A stretch of 64,000 bases of DNA from assembly GCA_958450365.1 (NCBI GenBank), contig CAUEEP010000733.1, positions 1,756,001-1,820,000 on the forward strand, read 5' to 3'. How positions within the stretch are numbered: the stretch's first letter is position 1; the number at the start of each line of letters is the position of its first letter. The notes under the pieces were generated by a model. That model did not search any database and was not told where the DNA came from. It saw only the letters and a list, made by a program, of their open reading frames with translations. Source of the stretch: Mesorhabditis belari. Lineage: Eukaryota > Nematoda > Chromadorea > Rhabditida > Rhabditidae. Both the position numbers and the translations under genes were made by a program. Positions 21,205-32,499 of the stretch are shown piece by piece.

Positions 21205-21335
21205 TGAATAATAACTGATTTGCATTTGCGTTCCAATTTTTTTTTGCTTGTTAAACTTTATAAATCTCATCAAATAACCAGAAAAACAATTGAATACTAT
21301 GCAATTAATAAGCTAAAGATTGAATATTTTCTCTT

Positions 21336-23153
21336 TTATCCAGCTGCCACTTTTGGAACGCAGAGTCCACTGGCTGGATTGACTGGAGCATTTAAGGGAC
21401 ATTTTGAACCAATCGCACCACCAGTTGCGTAAATTGGAATCTCCGCAGATACTCCCCTAAAAGTTTTACATATACTTTTGCTAAGAAATTTGATTTCAAT
21501 CACTTCTCAATCTCTTACTTTTGCAAGAGCCGACAAAGGATCGCATAGGTTTGCAAGTCGGTCATATTTCTGTAGGCGCAGCCGATTTTCTGTGTGTCGC
21601 CCGAAATGATCTGAAATTTTTGCTGTTTATTTTTCTAGAATATAGCCAATGACCAGGGTTTTCTCAGCTTCTCACCTGTTGAATGTGATTCCTCGCGTCG
21701 GCACTGGTCCATTCAGAGAAATATCCGTGAATTTCGTGCGGATAACGTTGATAGATCAAACCACCAATAACACCTTCCAGTTTCATCCTTCCGTACCAGT
21801 TTTTCGTCCATGTATCGTCAACTAAAAAATTCTAGTCAGTTTAATAAAGGGCTAATGGAACTCTAACAATAAGATTTAGCAGCTTCAAAGTCTTGAGAGG
21901 CCAATTCAAAAAACGCACAGTATTGTTGAGCACTTTTTTTATGGTTCTGAGTAGTCCCACGAATGGTGCCGATGAAAAGCTCGCCAGTGCAGCAGTCGGT
22001 ACTGATTGGTACCTATGGAAAATCATGATTGGATAAAGAATAAAATGAATAAATAATTCTAAGACTAAAGACAAACTTTCAAGTTTTTGAACAATTCCTT
22101 AACACTCACCAATCCATCCAACGTTCCGACTCTAATCCCCTCTGGATTTGGATCCCTCAGAAACTCGAGTGTGTCCAGCCGTGTGCGAGCATCTCTAGCC
22201 AAGACTGGATCCCAGAGCTGAGTCAGTTATATGTATAGCTCAGTTCTTAGAATTTACCAGCTTGTACATTCTGGCCGCTTTTGGATAAAAGGTGCCTTTC
22301 GGTTCTAAAATTGGATTCTGTTTTTAAGTGGACTCTTATACCTTTACATTGTTGACGTTTTCACTAGTTTACTTTTAAAATTGCTACTTCAGATCAGTCT
22401 AGAAGCCACTAGTCAGGTCAAACTGGGTTACCATGTACCAGAATGTAGGGTTCATTTTCGGTCAAACTGTCAATAGGTGTACAACGGAAAAACGAGGTTT
22501 GCTCACTTCAACGGCTACTTTTTCAGCGGTTTTTAGACCAAAAGATAGAGCTTGAAAAATTCTACCTTCTGGTAGCAAGAAATCCCGAAAAGTAGTCGTT
22601 GAAGTGGTCCAATTTCATTTTTCCGTTGTACACCTATCGAAAATCAGACCGAAAATGAACAGCTCTACTATACTACGATACAAGACTCTAAAACTGTGCC
22701 TAGAGTGCCTGATCAAGGCTAACATGAGTTTTTTTGTGAAAAGAATGCATACTTCTTGCCCACGGTTCCACTCCTCTTGCCACTCTCGCTCGAAGCCCAT
22801 TGAGTGTCTGAATGCACTAATTATTTACAGACAAAAGAAAATGAGTACAATGAATAACGTGCAGTACAATTCTTTTAATATTAACTTAAAGCTGTTCATT
22901 CTTTGATAATAAACGTACGGCCAAAATGTGATTCTGAACAGCAACGGGGAAAATTGTTGAGTTGTCAACACTGCGAACCATTGGAACCTCGAATTGGGCT
23001 GAGACAGCTGAAAGTTGGCTTTGTTTAGTTCTTTGAGGTAGTTTTCTTTAAAGTTTTCGAAAAGTTTAAAAAGATAGCAATGAAAACTTTAGTAAGGAAA
23101 AGTCACGTACCTGTCACAAATACAGCCAACGGCGTTAGAATTTTCATCGCCAT
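21336..23153 (-). CDS. Secreted CAP/SCP-TAPS domain protein
   Basis: Nine exons read in phase on the minus strand. They encode a signal peptide (MAMKILTPLAVFVTAVSAQ), then LATLNGLRARVARGVEPWA, matching the CAP 'HNxLRSxVAxG' helix with His replaced. Next come GTFYPKAARMYKLLWDPVLA (the 'P-A-xNMxxLxWDxxLA' motif), a middle with ISTDCCTGELF and FFELASQDFEAAKSYF, then WTSADARNHIQQIISGDTQK and IGCAYRNMTDLQTYAILCRL. The last exon (21456-21336) has IYATGGAIGSKCPLNAPVNP followed by ASGLC, the C-terminal Cys tail typical of nematode SCP proteins. Length is about 275 residues. The catalytic-looking His positions of CAP are not conserved, so it may be divergent in function. Intron 3 carries the inverted-repeat element at 22450-22660. 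Confidence 0.8.
22450..22660. mobile_element. Short inverted-repeat element in CAP gene intron 3
   Basis: GTTCATTTTCGGTCAAACTG followed by AATAGGTGTACAACGGAAAA is opposed by TTTTTCCGTTGTACACCTAT followed by GACCGAAAATGAAC. Arms are about 55 bp with a further GAAGTGAGC/GTTGAAGTGG inner pair. No protein is encoded. Confidence 0.7.
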
Positions 23154-23480
23154 TTCAGTCAAAGCTTTTCGAACGAATCTCAATGTTCATCGCCCATTTT
23201 ATACAACAAAATGGACTTGTGATCTCTTAATAAACTTAGTTTTTCGTTTTTCCTTTCAAAAGTCCCCAAGTTCCCACAAAAAGATCAAAGTCTTTCATCG
23301 ATTGATGTACCAACGGGTTCGTTTTGTGTATTTGTTAATAATAGATTTTCAATTGACGTTTTCTATTTGAAAATTTCCCGTTCAGAACTTTGATCCTTCT
23401 ATGTCTATTAAAATCACTTTCCAAAAATGTTTTCAAAGATCATAAAATTTGAAAAATTCTAAATTTGAAATTTCGAAACT
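23154..23480. other. Upstream flank of the CAP gene; nothing else recognised
   Basis: AT-rich sequence between the CAP start codon and the duplicated segment. No exon pair or RNA gene was seen. Confidence 0.4.
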
Positions 23481-23737
23481 CAACAACCTTTCTATGGAGC
23501 GAATATTTACCATGGAGTTTACTATTTGCCAGATTATTGTAGTAATAAAAGAAACTTGAACAAAGTTTTATTCCAAATCTTAGCGGTAAAGCGTCAATGC
23601 TAGTGAGCAAGCGCTCAAAGCAAAAATATCTTTTCTATTGAAAAGATTTTACTTTCATTTTACACTCACTGCACCTTGTTATATATTGGTACAAAATTAT
23701 TCTCGAAATAACAGTTTTCTATTTTTAACCACCCATT
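23481..23737. repeat. Segmental duplication copy 1 (without transposon)
   Basis: CAACAACCTTTCTATGGAGC through ATTTTTAACCACCCATT is repeated at 24015-24211 plus 25788-25843, where a Tc1-type element interrupts it. Here the site reads uninterrupted TTGTTATATATTGGTAC (TA at about 23692). Non-coding as far as seen. Confidence 0.85.
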
Positions 23738-24213
23738 TTAAAATTTGAAAAATTCTGAATTTGAAGTACCGTAGAAAATCGTGGGTACAAATTTTGGGCT
23801 TCAGACAGGGCTGTTCAAAACCGTATTCATTTAGATCTTAAAATTTAAACCTTAAAATCGCAACGATATTTTGATAGAAAAAGTATTTGAGAGGAAACTT
23901 TGCAAAGAGATTTAAAACAAAGTTAGGGATCGATCTGGATTTGGACCTCGACAGTTTTTGGGTTCATGATGATAACCACCATTTGCTGGTCCTTGACGAT
24001 ACTCTTTGTCCACACAACAACCTTTCTATGGAGCGAATATTTACCATGGAGTTTACTATTTGCCAGATTATTGTAGTAATAAAAGAGACTGGAGCTTGCA
24101 ATATCCTTAAACAAAGTTTTAGTTTTAGCAATGCTAGTGAGCGCTCAAAGCGAAAAATATCTTTCCTATTGAAAGATTTTACTTTCATTTTACACTCACT
24201 GCAGCTTGTTATA

Positions 24214-25787
24214 CAGTAGCGGACATAATTTTGGAAACTTTTGTTTTTTGGAAAAAAATTTTCTTAGGAAAATCTGATTCGGTATGTTTACTAGCGAAAA
24301 TATGTAGACCTAAAAAGCACGTAATAATCCATCGACGGAACTGCTGAACTCTTTGAAAACTATTATTTTTAATGCATTTATCTATAAAGCCAGAGGACAT
24401 ACATTTGGAAACTTTTAAAGACAGCTCTAAATAATGACGTAACAAACCATTAAACTTCTAAATTAAAACAAAAACAAATAAATCAATTCAATACTTTGTG
24501 GAAGATCCTTTAGAATCAATAATAGCCTGGCACCGAGCGCTCTTCGAAGCGACCAAGTTGTCGATGGTTGTTGTTTGAATTTCCATCCACTTCTTAGCCA
24601 AAGGCTCGAATTTTTCATTAAGATTATGGCTCTGAACGCCGGACAGGCTCTCTCTAGAACTTCCTATAGATGTTAAATATGGTTTAAATCAGAACTCTGG
24701 CTCGGCCATTCCATAAAATAATGCCTTCCTTCTGAAACCAGCTCTTTACAAGCCGCGAAGTATGTTTGTCCTGTTGAAAAAGAAAGTTGGAAGGCATCAA
24801 CTGGAAGGCATTCAACTGGAGGGAAGCTTATGTTTCGATAAAATGTCCAAGCAAGCACGTTTGTCTATAATTCCATCAGTGCATTTTAATGGGATCATTC
24901 CGTAAGCTGAAAAGCCACTCCATACAAGATCACTACCACCGCCATGCTTCAAAGTCGGAATTACGCATCCTTTACTGAACCTTTTGTTGATATGACGACG
25001 AACATATCGAATGCCATCAGATTCAAACAATTCGAACATACTTTCGTCCGAAAAGAGGCAAATAGACCATTGTTGAGCCGTCCAATATCGATGCTCTTCT
25101 GTGAATTTGAACCGAAGCTTGAGATTCTTTGCAAAGATCAGCGTCGTATGAGCAGGACGTCGACCAAACAATCCAAATCCACGTAAACGACGTTGTACTG
25201 TCTTTGAACTAATTTCCTTTTTGACTTTGTCAGGCAAATCCGCGTAAATCTCGACCGATGACTTCTTTGGATCAGCCTTTGAAAGAGCTTTCATCTGCAA
25301 ACCATCTCGCTTTGTCGTCTTTCTGTGTTTTCCCGTATGCTTATGAACATTTGCTGTTCCAGTTCGAGCGTATCTTTTTAAAATTTTTGATACAGTACTC
25401 TTTGAAATACCAAGAGGTCGAGCGATAAATGTCTGCTTCTGCCTATTTTGGTGCATCCATGCATCTTCGCGTTTCTCTGTTGAACTCTCTCTTGCTGTCC
25501 ATCTATAAAAAAAAGTTAAAATAATTAGTAGAGGTTTAAAAAGGTAAAAATAGAACAAAAAAGTAATATACTTGAGATTTTTATGAAAGTTTCCAAATGT
25601 ATGTCCTCTGGCTTTATAGATAAATGCATTAAAAATAATAGTTTTCAAAGAGTTCAGCAGTTCCGTCGATGGATTATTACGTGCTTTTTAGGTCTACATA
25701 TTTTCGCTAGTAAACATACCGAATCAGATTTTCCTAAGAAAATTTTTTTCCAAAAAACAAAAGTTTCCAAAATTATGTCCGCTACTG
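24214..25787. mobile_element. Tc1-type transposon with about 205-bp inverted repeats
   Basis: It starts CAGTAGCGGACATAATTTTG and ends with the exact inverse, with TA on each side (24212-24213, 25788-25789). The inverted repeats are near-identical for about 205 bp. Each contains an outer block (GGACATAATTTTGGAAACTT) and an inner block (GGACATACATTTGGAAACTT), the spacing expected of an IR/DR arrangement with two transposase-binding sites. Length of 1574 bp is normal for Tc1 elements. The internal transposase is broken, so any recent movement would have needed a source in trans. Confidence 0.9.
24590..25510 (-). pseudogene. Broken Tc1-family transposase inside the element
   Basis: The N-terminal part is well preserved: RPLGISKSTVSKILKRYART (paired-type HTH), TKRDGLQMKAL, VQRRLRGFGLFGRRPAHTTL, then SICLFSDESMFELF (first catalytic Asp) and HGGGSDLVWSGFSAYGMIPL. 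After LDILSKHKLPSS the frame breaks. Later pieces lie in other frames: FLFQQDKHTSRLVKSWFQKE (second Asp, with residues of the usual DNDPKHT lost) and EWPSQSSDLNHI. The codon expected for the third catalytic residue is a stop. The protein should therefore be inactive. Confidence 0.85.
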
Positions 25788-25842
25788 TATATTGGTACAA
25801 AATTATTCTCGAAATAACAGTTTTCTATTTTTAACCACCCAT

Positions 25843-26317
25843 TCAAACAAAGGATTGTTCAAAATGCTTCATTTTCTTTCAATTTCCTGAAAATAAACAT
25901 CCATATTTAGCTCATTAGGAAAATAAACAGGATAATGATCGATGATTTGTTTTGATGTTCGTTGGGGAAAGTAAATGGGAAGGGGAAAAGTTCACGGCTC
26001 AGATTTTTTGGTTCGATTAAGGCTTGGGATAATTCTGGGATAGATACAAGCTTTAAAATCTATTTTAATTTTCAAATCTTTTAGTTTTTGATTTTCAATT
26101 TCAATTTAATTTTTAGATTCTGGTCAAGAATAGGGATCTGATCGACTTTTAACACTGATCCATTTTCTGAACTATTTTGATACACTTTTTTGAGCAAACT
26201 ATGTCTGTGCCTTTACGCCAAAAATAAACCACTCAATTCCACTCAATTCCACTCAATTCAGCATTTATAACCAACATCATTCAAAAAAATTGTATCATTT
26301 TAGAGTTTTTATCTAAA
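25843..26317. other. Upstream region of the TTR-like gene
   Basis: Non-coding. It contains three tandem copies of the 10-mer CCACTCAATT at 26229-26258, 60-90 bp before the TTR start codon, and TTTATAA at about 26264. No other structure was seen. Confidence 0.4.
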
Positions 26318-27177
26318 ATGAACATCAGCTTTCTTTCTGTAGTGATCCTTTTCATCAACTTTGTTTCGATTGAAGCGAATTCTATATTCAATCGTCTACA
26401 TGCAAGCGGGAGAACGATCTGTCAAGATAAGCCTTATGATGGAGCGCACGTTGCAATCTATGCACTTTTCAAGTAGAAATTTATGATTGATTTACTTTTG
26501 TAATGATGAGCTAGCCAAAGGAAAGTCAAGCACTTAATACTTTCGAAGCTAAAACTGTGGGTCAACGTTTCGTATTGTTCACTTGTTCACTCACTTCAGC
26601 ACCGGCAACTATCAATTGCTCATCGACGGTTACAGTAATTCGAATGGGTCCTTCGACATTTGGGCAGTTGATGCAATGACACTTGGTGATCTCCCATATG
26701 TCGTGAAATTCACTCATAAGTGTGAGGTGAATGGATAAGTCATAGATGAGTGATTCGAAAGTTTTACTACAGCTTAAATTGGTTTCGATAAAATATAGCA
26801 TCGAAATTTTGAGTCTTACTATTATTAGATTGATAGATAAGTCTTTTGAGCCTTCTTAAATCTGTTTATAAAGAAAAGGTTCACCAATAGCTTCAAATAG
26901 AAGATGTTTATTGTACACTTTTCTATCTTTTTGGGCAAATCTGAGCCTGTTTCCAAGGCAATCCGAACGCAAAAACTAGCTTTGCGTAAAATAAAAGGTG
27001 ATATAAAGGAATTGGCTAAACAGATTGTTCTGAAAGTCTTTGCTTTAATGACTTATTTATTCATTTTAGTCAAGCAGTGGTGATTTATCATTTCAAATCG
27101 ATTACCCGAATGCTCTCGTAGAAAGCGGCGAGGAATTCAAGATGGGAGATGTGCTCTTGGCGAGCCCAATCCGATGA
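26318..27177 (+). CDS. Secreted transthyretin-like (TTR) family protein
   Basis: Three exons join in phase: 26318-26472, 26600-26726 and 27070-27177. They encode a signal peptide (MNISFLSVVILFINFVSIEA), then GRTICQDKPYDGAHVAIYAL, which matches the family start 'GxLxCxxKPxxGxxVxLY'. Next come YQLLIDGYSNSNGSFDIWAV (the 'G.F.l.G' strand) and LPYVVKFTHKCE ('Y.xIxHxC'). The end is LSFQIDYPNALVESGEEFKM followed by GDVLLASPIR, corresponding to the family's 'IP…YI..G…YDIGxIxL' end. The 129-residue length is typical of nematode TTR proteins, which are secreted. No frame damage was seen. Three CCACTCAATT copies lie just upstream. Confidence 0.85.
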
Positions 27178-27292
27178 GAAAATGAACTATTATTATGTGT
27201 TTGCATCGAAAATCAATTTCTTCACAAAATTTCACCACATTCCTTGATAGGATTAACACTAAGATAAGACAAAAGTAAAACAGCAATTTCGT

Positions 27293-27550
27293 TCATTTCT
27301 TCGACACTGCTGGCGCCTTTCGCTAAATAGAGATACAGAAATAACGACTTTATTCCACCTGTATATTTACATCCCAAGCATTGGCGTACATTTGAAAGTA
27401 TTTCTCCTTTTCCTCGTGCGCCGAGAAGAGGATTTTCTCGCCGATGATTGATCGAAGCTGAAAATGTGTATAAGAAAATCAGAACTTGGCTTTTGGCCAG
27501 AAGTTATCTAATCTTACAGGCTTGGAACAGCTATCCTGTTCAAGAACTTG
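27293..27550 (-). CDS. Small 3' gene fragment, unknown protein
   Basis: Three minus-strand exons join in phase. The first reads QVLEQDSCSKP from an acceptor (tctattag) at 27551. The second reads LRSIIGEKILFSAHEEKEKY then FQMYANAWDVNIQ. The last reads RKAPAVSKK-stop at 27293. Good acceptors and donors and a consistent phase support a real gene end, convergent with the TTR gene. Exons further upstream were not identified, and no domain is recognised. Confidence 0.35.
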
Positions 27551-27561
27551 CTAATAGAGAT

Positions 27562-27600
27562 AGTTTATTGTCATACCAAAATTCAATATGACAATAAACT
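27562..27600. repeat. Short perfect hairpin
   Basis: AGTTTATTGTCATA is followed by a loop of about nine bases and then TATGACAATAAACT. It lies immediately 5' of the small unknown minus-strand gene fragment. Confidence 0.7.
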
Positions 27601-27791
27601 GTGTTTGCGAACACAAAACACTTGTATTGACTTTTTTGGAACTACCACTTGTCTTTGCTAAATGTCAAAAGCTGTCTGTAGTCAAAGAATCGCCAAAGAT
27701 CAATACAAATTGGTACTGCAAAATGCTGACGGTTTTTACTTACACTTTTAGAAATTGCCCCCTTCTATAAAAAGACAAGTACTGAGAAACT

Positions 27792-29252
27792 TTAAATTTC
27801 AAAACTGACTTCCTGCTTCTCTTCGCGGTTCGTCAACTTGTTCCTTCTAAATAATTTCAAAAGTTCATTTCGAAGAACTTCGTGAACATAAGTTGTAAGC
27901 AACATTTGACAGAAAATCTTAAAATTCTGGATTACATTTATAGCAAATAGCTTTTACCTGAATAATCGTATAGTAGTAAAAACATTCTGTAGTAAAAGTC
28001 AAATAATAACGATCAGCTTCAAAACAATAATAATAAAAAGCAAGTGATAGATAATTTGAGATAGTTTTATATGCGGAAACATATTTGAGTAGATGCGCTG
28101 AGCGAAGGCTTTCCGCTGTTTGGTATCTGAATTGAAAGTGAATTCAAAATAATCAAATCTAATCAAATGCTAGTTGCTATTTAGAATGATCAAATAACTG
28201 TTTATAACCAAAATTATGTCCTACAGATCTTTCTGTGATTAGCTTTTCTTCTATTTTACTTAGTTTAATGGGATTTTTAACCCAAGAAACTATATCTAAA
28301 TTGCACTGAAATATCAATATTTAATTGTTAGAAGGTAAATACAGTTCAAAATTCAATGCGACGTATCTTGTGGGGATTTATTTTAACTCTTGTAGTTTTA
28401 TAGAATACAGGACACTACTTTTTTTACTACTTCTTCAACGAGTCCACGTGAAGTTGTAAAAAGCTTTGGATTATAATTTATGGAGTGTCTTCTTTTTCCG
28501 AAAACCCATTACCTTGCCGCCACAGTACAATTCCTCGTCTCAGCCGTCTTTTTGAAAAGTCGTCTCGAGGTATACGGTAAGATCAGAAAAAAGAGGGCAG
28601 CCAATGAGAACATAATCAAAACGGCTAGATAGCTGTTATCAGTTACATCTAAATTGACAAAACTTCGTTTTCTGGCTAACGATACTCACCTAGTTCTGAT
28701 AAAGTGCATAGAATGAGTGCAATTAACACCTAAATTAGTTGAATTTGTTTCAAAATAAATCAACTTACAATCATTAGGTAGAGAAAGATTCCGAGAATAG
28801 GTAACTCTTGATGAATGTGATCGTATTTTTCGGGATACAAAGTGGCGATTAGTCGTTCAATCGAGATTGGCAACATGATTGTGGTGGCTTGGATCAGAAC
28901 TGGAGCAAAAGTTGCACGATTAATAAATTGTAAGTAATCGGTAGACAACCACCTCTTGAAAAAACTCACAAAAATCTGACAAAGTCCCAAAAAGATCATC
29001 AGCTAAATGGCTCAATTTCACTTGAAACATTAAGAGAAGATCACTAATAACATTGATCAGAATAACAGTGCAATGGAGAATCGGTTGAATGATGAGAAGA
29101 AAACGGAGATTTGGATGGCAGAACTGAATTCAATTCACTGAGAGCTCAAATTCACTCACCGTTTTCGAGCGAAGTATCTTCACATAGATACAGACGCATA
29201 TCAAGAGAATTACCGACAAAAAACATTGTCCAATCTTTAAATGAAACTTCAT
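27792..29252 (-). CDS. Sra-type (sra/srab) seven-transmembrane chemoreceptor
   Basis: Seven exons in phase on the minus strand read MKFHLKIGQCFLSVILLICV (TM1), FCHPNLRFLLIIQPILHCTV (TM2 start), LSHLADDLFGTLSDF, then LPISIERLIATLYPEKYDHI, the family's 'ERxxAtxYPxxYx' signature. These are followed by TM segments LGIFLYLMIVLIALILCTL and YLAVLIMFSLAALFFLILPY, then RYQTAESLRSAHLLKYVSAY, the 'LSxRYQxxENLRS' motif. The tail is MLLTTYVHEVLRNELLKLFR to a stop. About 285 residues can be read. The family usually has about 20 more at the N-terminus, so the true first exon may lie upstream. Exons 1-2 and the 5' flank are duplicated at 19512-20575. Confidence 0.8.
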
Positions 29253-31096
29253 TTAGTTTTTTTTTGAATGAAAGTGTGAATTTGTTTATAAATGAAAGCT
29301 TAAAAGCTCTTTTTCAAAGCGAATTTGTGCCAAATTTCTTTACAATCTGTGCGTTCTCTTCTTTTTTCCATTAATGACTCATTCATTCCATCTCTGGCAC
29401 TATAGGAAAAGATAAATGAAACCCTTTCTTCTCCCAGTAAGTAATGGTCTGGACTTGACGGGTTATCACTGTCACTGAAATCCCCGTCAACATTCACTTG
29501 ACTATGTTTTTTGGAGAAATAACATCTATATAATGAAGCTTAAATTTAGTTTCACATGAATTTAGCAGTAAAAGTTTTTATTGAAAATGATCAAGAGACA
29601 AAAAAGTGTGTAGTATCTGATGCTTTTGTAATATCTGATGGGAAATCTACAAGACATTCTAAAACTCCCTTTTGATTTATTACAGTACTCGATTCAAGTA
29701 CTAAGGCTAAATTTTTAAAGTTATCCAATCGCTCAGGCTTGTTTTTAAAGTTATTCATTTAAAGCTAAAGGTTCAATCGTCCGGGCTTACTGTAAGGAAA
29801 CAGACTGAGCCTCGCAAACTCTTCGTTGCCAGACAGGCTACGTTTTCACTTTTGAGTTCAAAGAAGCCACAACGAAAAGCCTAATAAAGTGTTTCAATAT
29901 TTTTAACAATGACAATAACTGTTTTAAAACCAAACCCTCATAACAAACACAGCCGTGGCAGCAAAGTAAACTGGCATTGAATAGTTATAATCACCCGAAT
30001 CACTAGATTTATTTGGACATAGGAAATACGATTTTGAAAACGACTGAAGATTCAAGAAAAATCGACTGTACCTCAAAGTTCTCCCAAAAAGGATAACTAT
30101 TAATTCTTTCAAAGTCAATTTTCGGTAATTTTCTCCCCGAGAAAATTATAGAGGTGAACTTGGATTTTTCTCAGATTGAAACCTTTCTCGTTTCTTGCAA
30201 CCCGTTATTTCCCCCGTACTCTCTCCATTATTAATCTCGAGGGAACTTTTTGTGAGTATTTAACATTTTTCAAGCAGGTGTCTATTTTGAATGATTTATC
30301 AGAGCTCTGTGGAGAAAGGCGAAATGAAAGAAATTATTTAAAAAATTTTTTTTGTAACATACTTTTTATACAGTGCTTGTTTGAATTATCATTTATCACT
30401 TAAGATTTTTAAACGTTTAAACGTTGACTAAACTGAATAAATGAAGCCTTCCAGAGAGAGAAATCATGAGTGTTTAAATTTTGTGAAATTTATCAAAATC
30501 TTGCAAAGTAAAGTGAAAAAAGAACTCCGAAAAAGCTCTCCGAACATTTTTCTTTTGAGGAACAAATGATTATTTGAAGATTCGCAAAATTCAAGGAAAA
30601 CAAAGCCCCACAAAAAACCGAACACAAGATTTCCCTCGAGTATTTACAGATCAAAGCAGAATCAGATCAAAGCAGAAAAGAATAAGCGATATTTGATGTG
30701 AGCCTGAAAGTTTTTTTTGATGAGTATGTTCTGTATTCTTTGTTATTCACCTTGCAAATCTCCAGATACCTTCAGGGGCAATGGAAATGGTTGTAGAATA
30801 TAGAAAAGCCAGTGTAACAGTCAGTCAGTAATAGCGAGAAGGCCTACCCCGGCCACTATTCGAAACACCTCTTGCAGCACGTTTTTCAAATCAAAATTTG
30901 ACAAATAATCAATCACAATCCTATGAGATTTTCGGGAACTTTCAATTGTCCAAATCGATTCTCTTTCTCAACAAACTCAGATGTGATCTTCTCTCTAATC
31001 ATTGCCAATTTTCCCTCACAAACAAACTTTACAAAGTTGTTGAGACTCGGAATCACTTCCCGAATGGCTTGTACTGAATCTAGCATTAGATCAATA
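29253..31096. other. Mostly non-coding; one possible terminal exon
   Basis: About 29253-29345 is shared with the broken receptor copy at 20489-20575. A minus-strand frame at 29924-30050 ends in a hydrophobic tail (SMPVYFAATAVFVMRVWF), which could be the last exon of a membrane-anchored protein, but no partner was found. Minus-strand 30900-31090 reads IREVIPSLNNFVKFVCEGKL and onward, then shifts frame; it belongs to the diverged repeat described for 30840-34620. Confidence 0.35.
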
Positions 31097-31098
31097 TA

Positions 31099-31609
31099 TT
31101 GGGTTGATGCATAATTATCCGGACTTCTTTTTGCGTGCTTGTATCTTTTTTGTTTTGAAAGCTTTTTGTCTATTTCTTTTTTTTAAATATTCGTTATTCT
31201 TTAGTGAACAAAATGCGTGTCGACAATCATATCCATCTTCGCCATATCATGCTCTACCACTTCGAAAAGGGATGGTCTGCCGCAGAGTCGTTTCGCGATC
31301 TCAAAGAACTGGAGAAGCCCCAACGGACTACCACGTCAATCGATCGCTCAAAAATTGGCAAACAAATAAGATCTACAACGATTTGGATGACTTGATAGAC
31401 GATGTTAAAGCGTGGATTGCCTCCAAAGATCGTTTATTCTTCGCTCGTGGAATCGATCGTCTTCCAAGCAAATGGCAATCAGTTATTGATGTAGGCGGTG
31501 AATATGCTCCAGAATAATCAATTAAACATATTTTTCTAACTATTTATGTTATTTTTTGTTAAATAAAATCATTTATAAAAGAAGTCCGGATAATTATGCA
31601 TCAACCCAA
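31099..31609. mobile_element. Internally deleted mariner with 30-bp perfect termini
   Basis: Both ends read TTGGGTTGATGCATAATTAT followed by CCGGACTTCT, inverted, with TA on each side (31097-31098, 31610-31611). Inside, on the plus strand, are fused remains of a mariner transposase: an N-terminal HTH-like piece (HIMLYHFEKGWSAAESFRDL), then in another frame the typical C-terminal end (WIASKDRLFFARGIDRLPSK, WQSVIDVGGEYAPE). The catalytic middle is missing. Perfect termini suggest fairly recent mobilisation by a full-length relative. Confidence 0.9.
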
Positions 31610-32270
31610 TAAAAAGAATAGCCAGTAAAAGCATTGAGAAGCGCCTAACCCGGCCACTTCTGAACAAAATCCTTCAGAATCTCTCCTGATCCCGAATAAC
31701 ATGTCTTTGAGACAAATTTCCTTTCAAAAAAAGGAACGATCACGACCTGATGAGACTTCAAAAACTTTTTGATCATCAAAATCGATTCTTTTTCCATTAC
31801 CTCTCGATCGCCTTCATCATCTTGAAAAAACATTTGGCAAACAATTTGCCAGAACAGTTGAATAACCTTTCAATGTCCAATGACGAGCTTGCAGCCCTAT
31901 TAAGAAGACCTCGTGATTGATTGTAGTTGAATAAATAAATAAGCAAAATACAGAAAGTTGGACATCCAATTTGATGATTTAAAAATATTCTCAAGATCAT
32001 TATTAAGTGATTTCTTGATACCGAGATTCCTCCCGGAAATTTAGAAATTTGACACCAAACCTGGTGATCAAATAGATCCATCATCGGTTAAATAAAAGAA
32101 AAGAATTCCGATCATCTAACTTGATAATTCCAAAATTCTTGTTAATCTTCTCGTTGATTGCGGAATCGTTTTTACGTAAGGAAAGTTGACACCGAGCCCG
32201 GTGATCAATTTGAATTTGTCTTTCTCAAAGAAATTTGTTAATAGAAAAGAAATATTTAGTTGAAAAACGA

Positions 32271-32499
32271 TTCTTCGAATGAAGACCGCGTAAGAGACAT
32301 CGCGTACTCCTGCGAGCAGCCCTCTTAAAACTTTTCTGCATAAAGTTCAATCAAGTGCAAGGGCTGGAAAATGACTCAAAAAAGCAGAGATTTTGAGCCA
32401 TTTTCCAGCCCTATAGCACTTGATGAGCTTTATGCAGAAAAGAAATAAAAATCTACGAGGAGTAGATGATACTCTTTACCCGGTCTTCTATTCGAAGAA
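32271..32499. repeat. Long hairpin (foldback) element
   Basis: TTCTTCGAATGAAGACCGCG opposes CGGTCTTCTATTCGAAGAA. The inner arm TTCTGCATAAAGTTCAATCA followed by AGTGCAAGGGCTGGAAAATG opposes CATTTTCCAGCCCTATAGCA followed by CTTGATGAGC. Inner stem is about 48 bp with a loop of about 15 nt. Either a foldback MITE or a source of hairpin RNA. Confidence 0.75.

Noticed and set aside
21354..21432. Plus-strand open exon reading TFGTQSPLAGLTGAFKGHFE to a stop
   Set aside because: The opposite strand of the same bases gives the Cys-containing C-terminal exon of the CAP protein in perfect phase, so the plus reading is a shadow.
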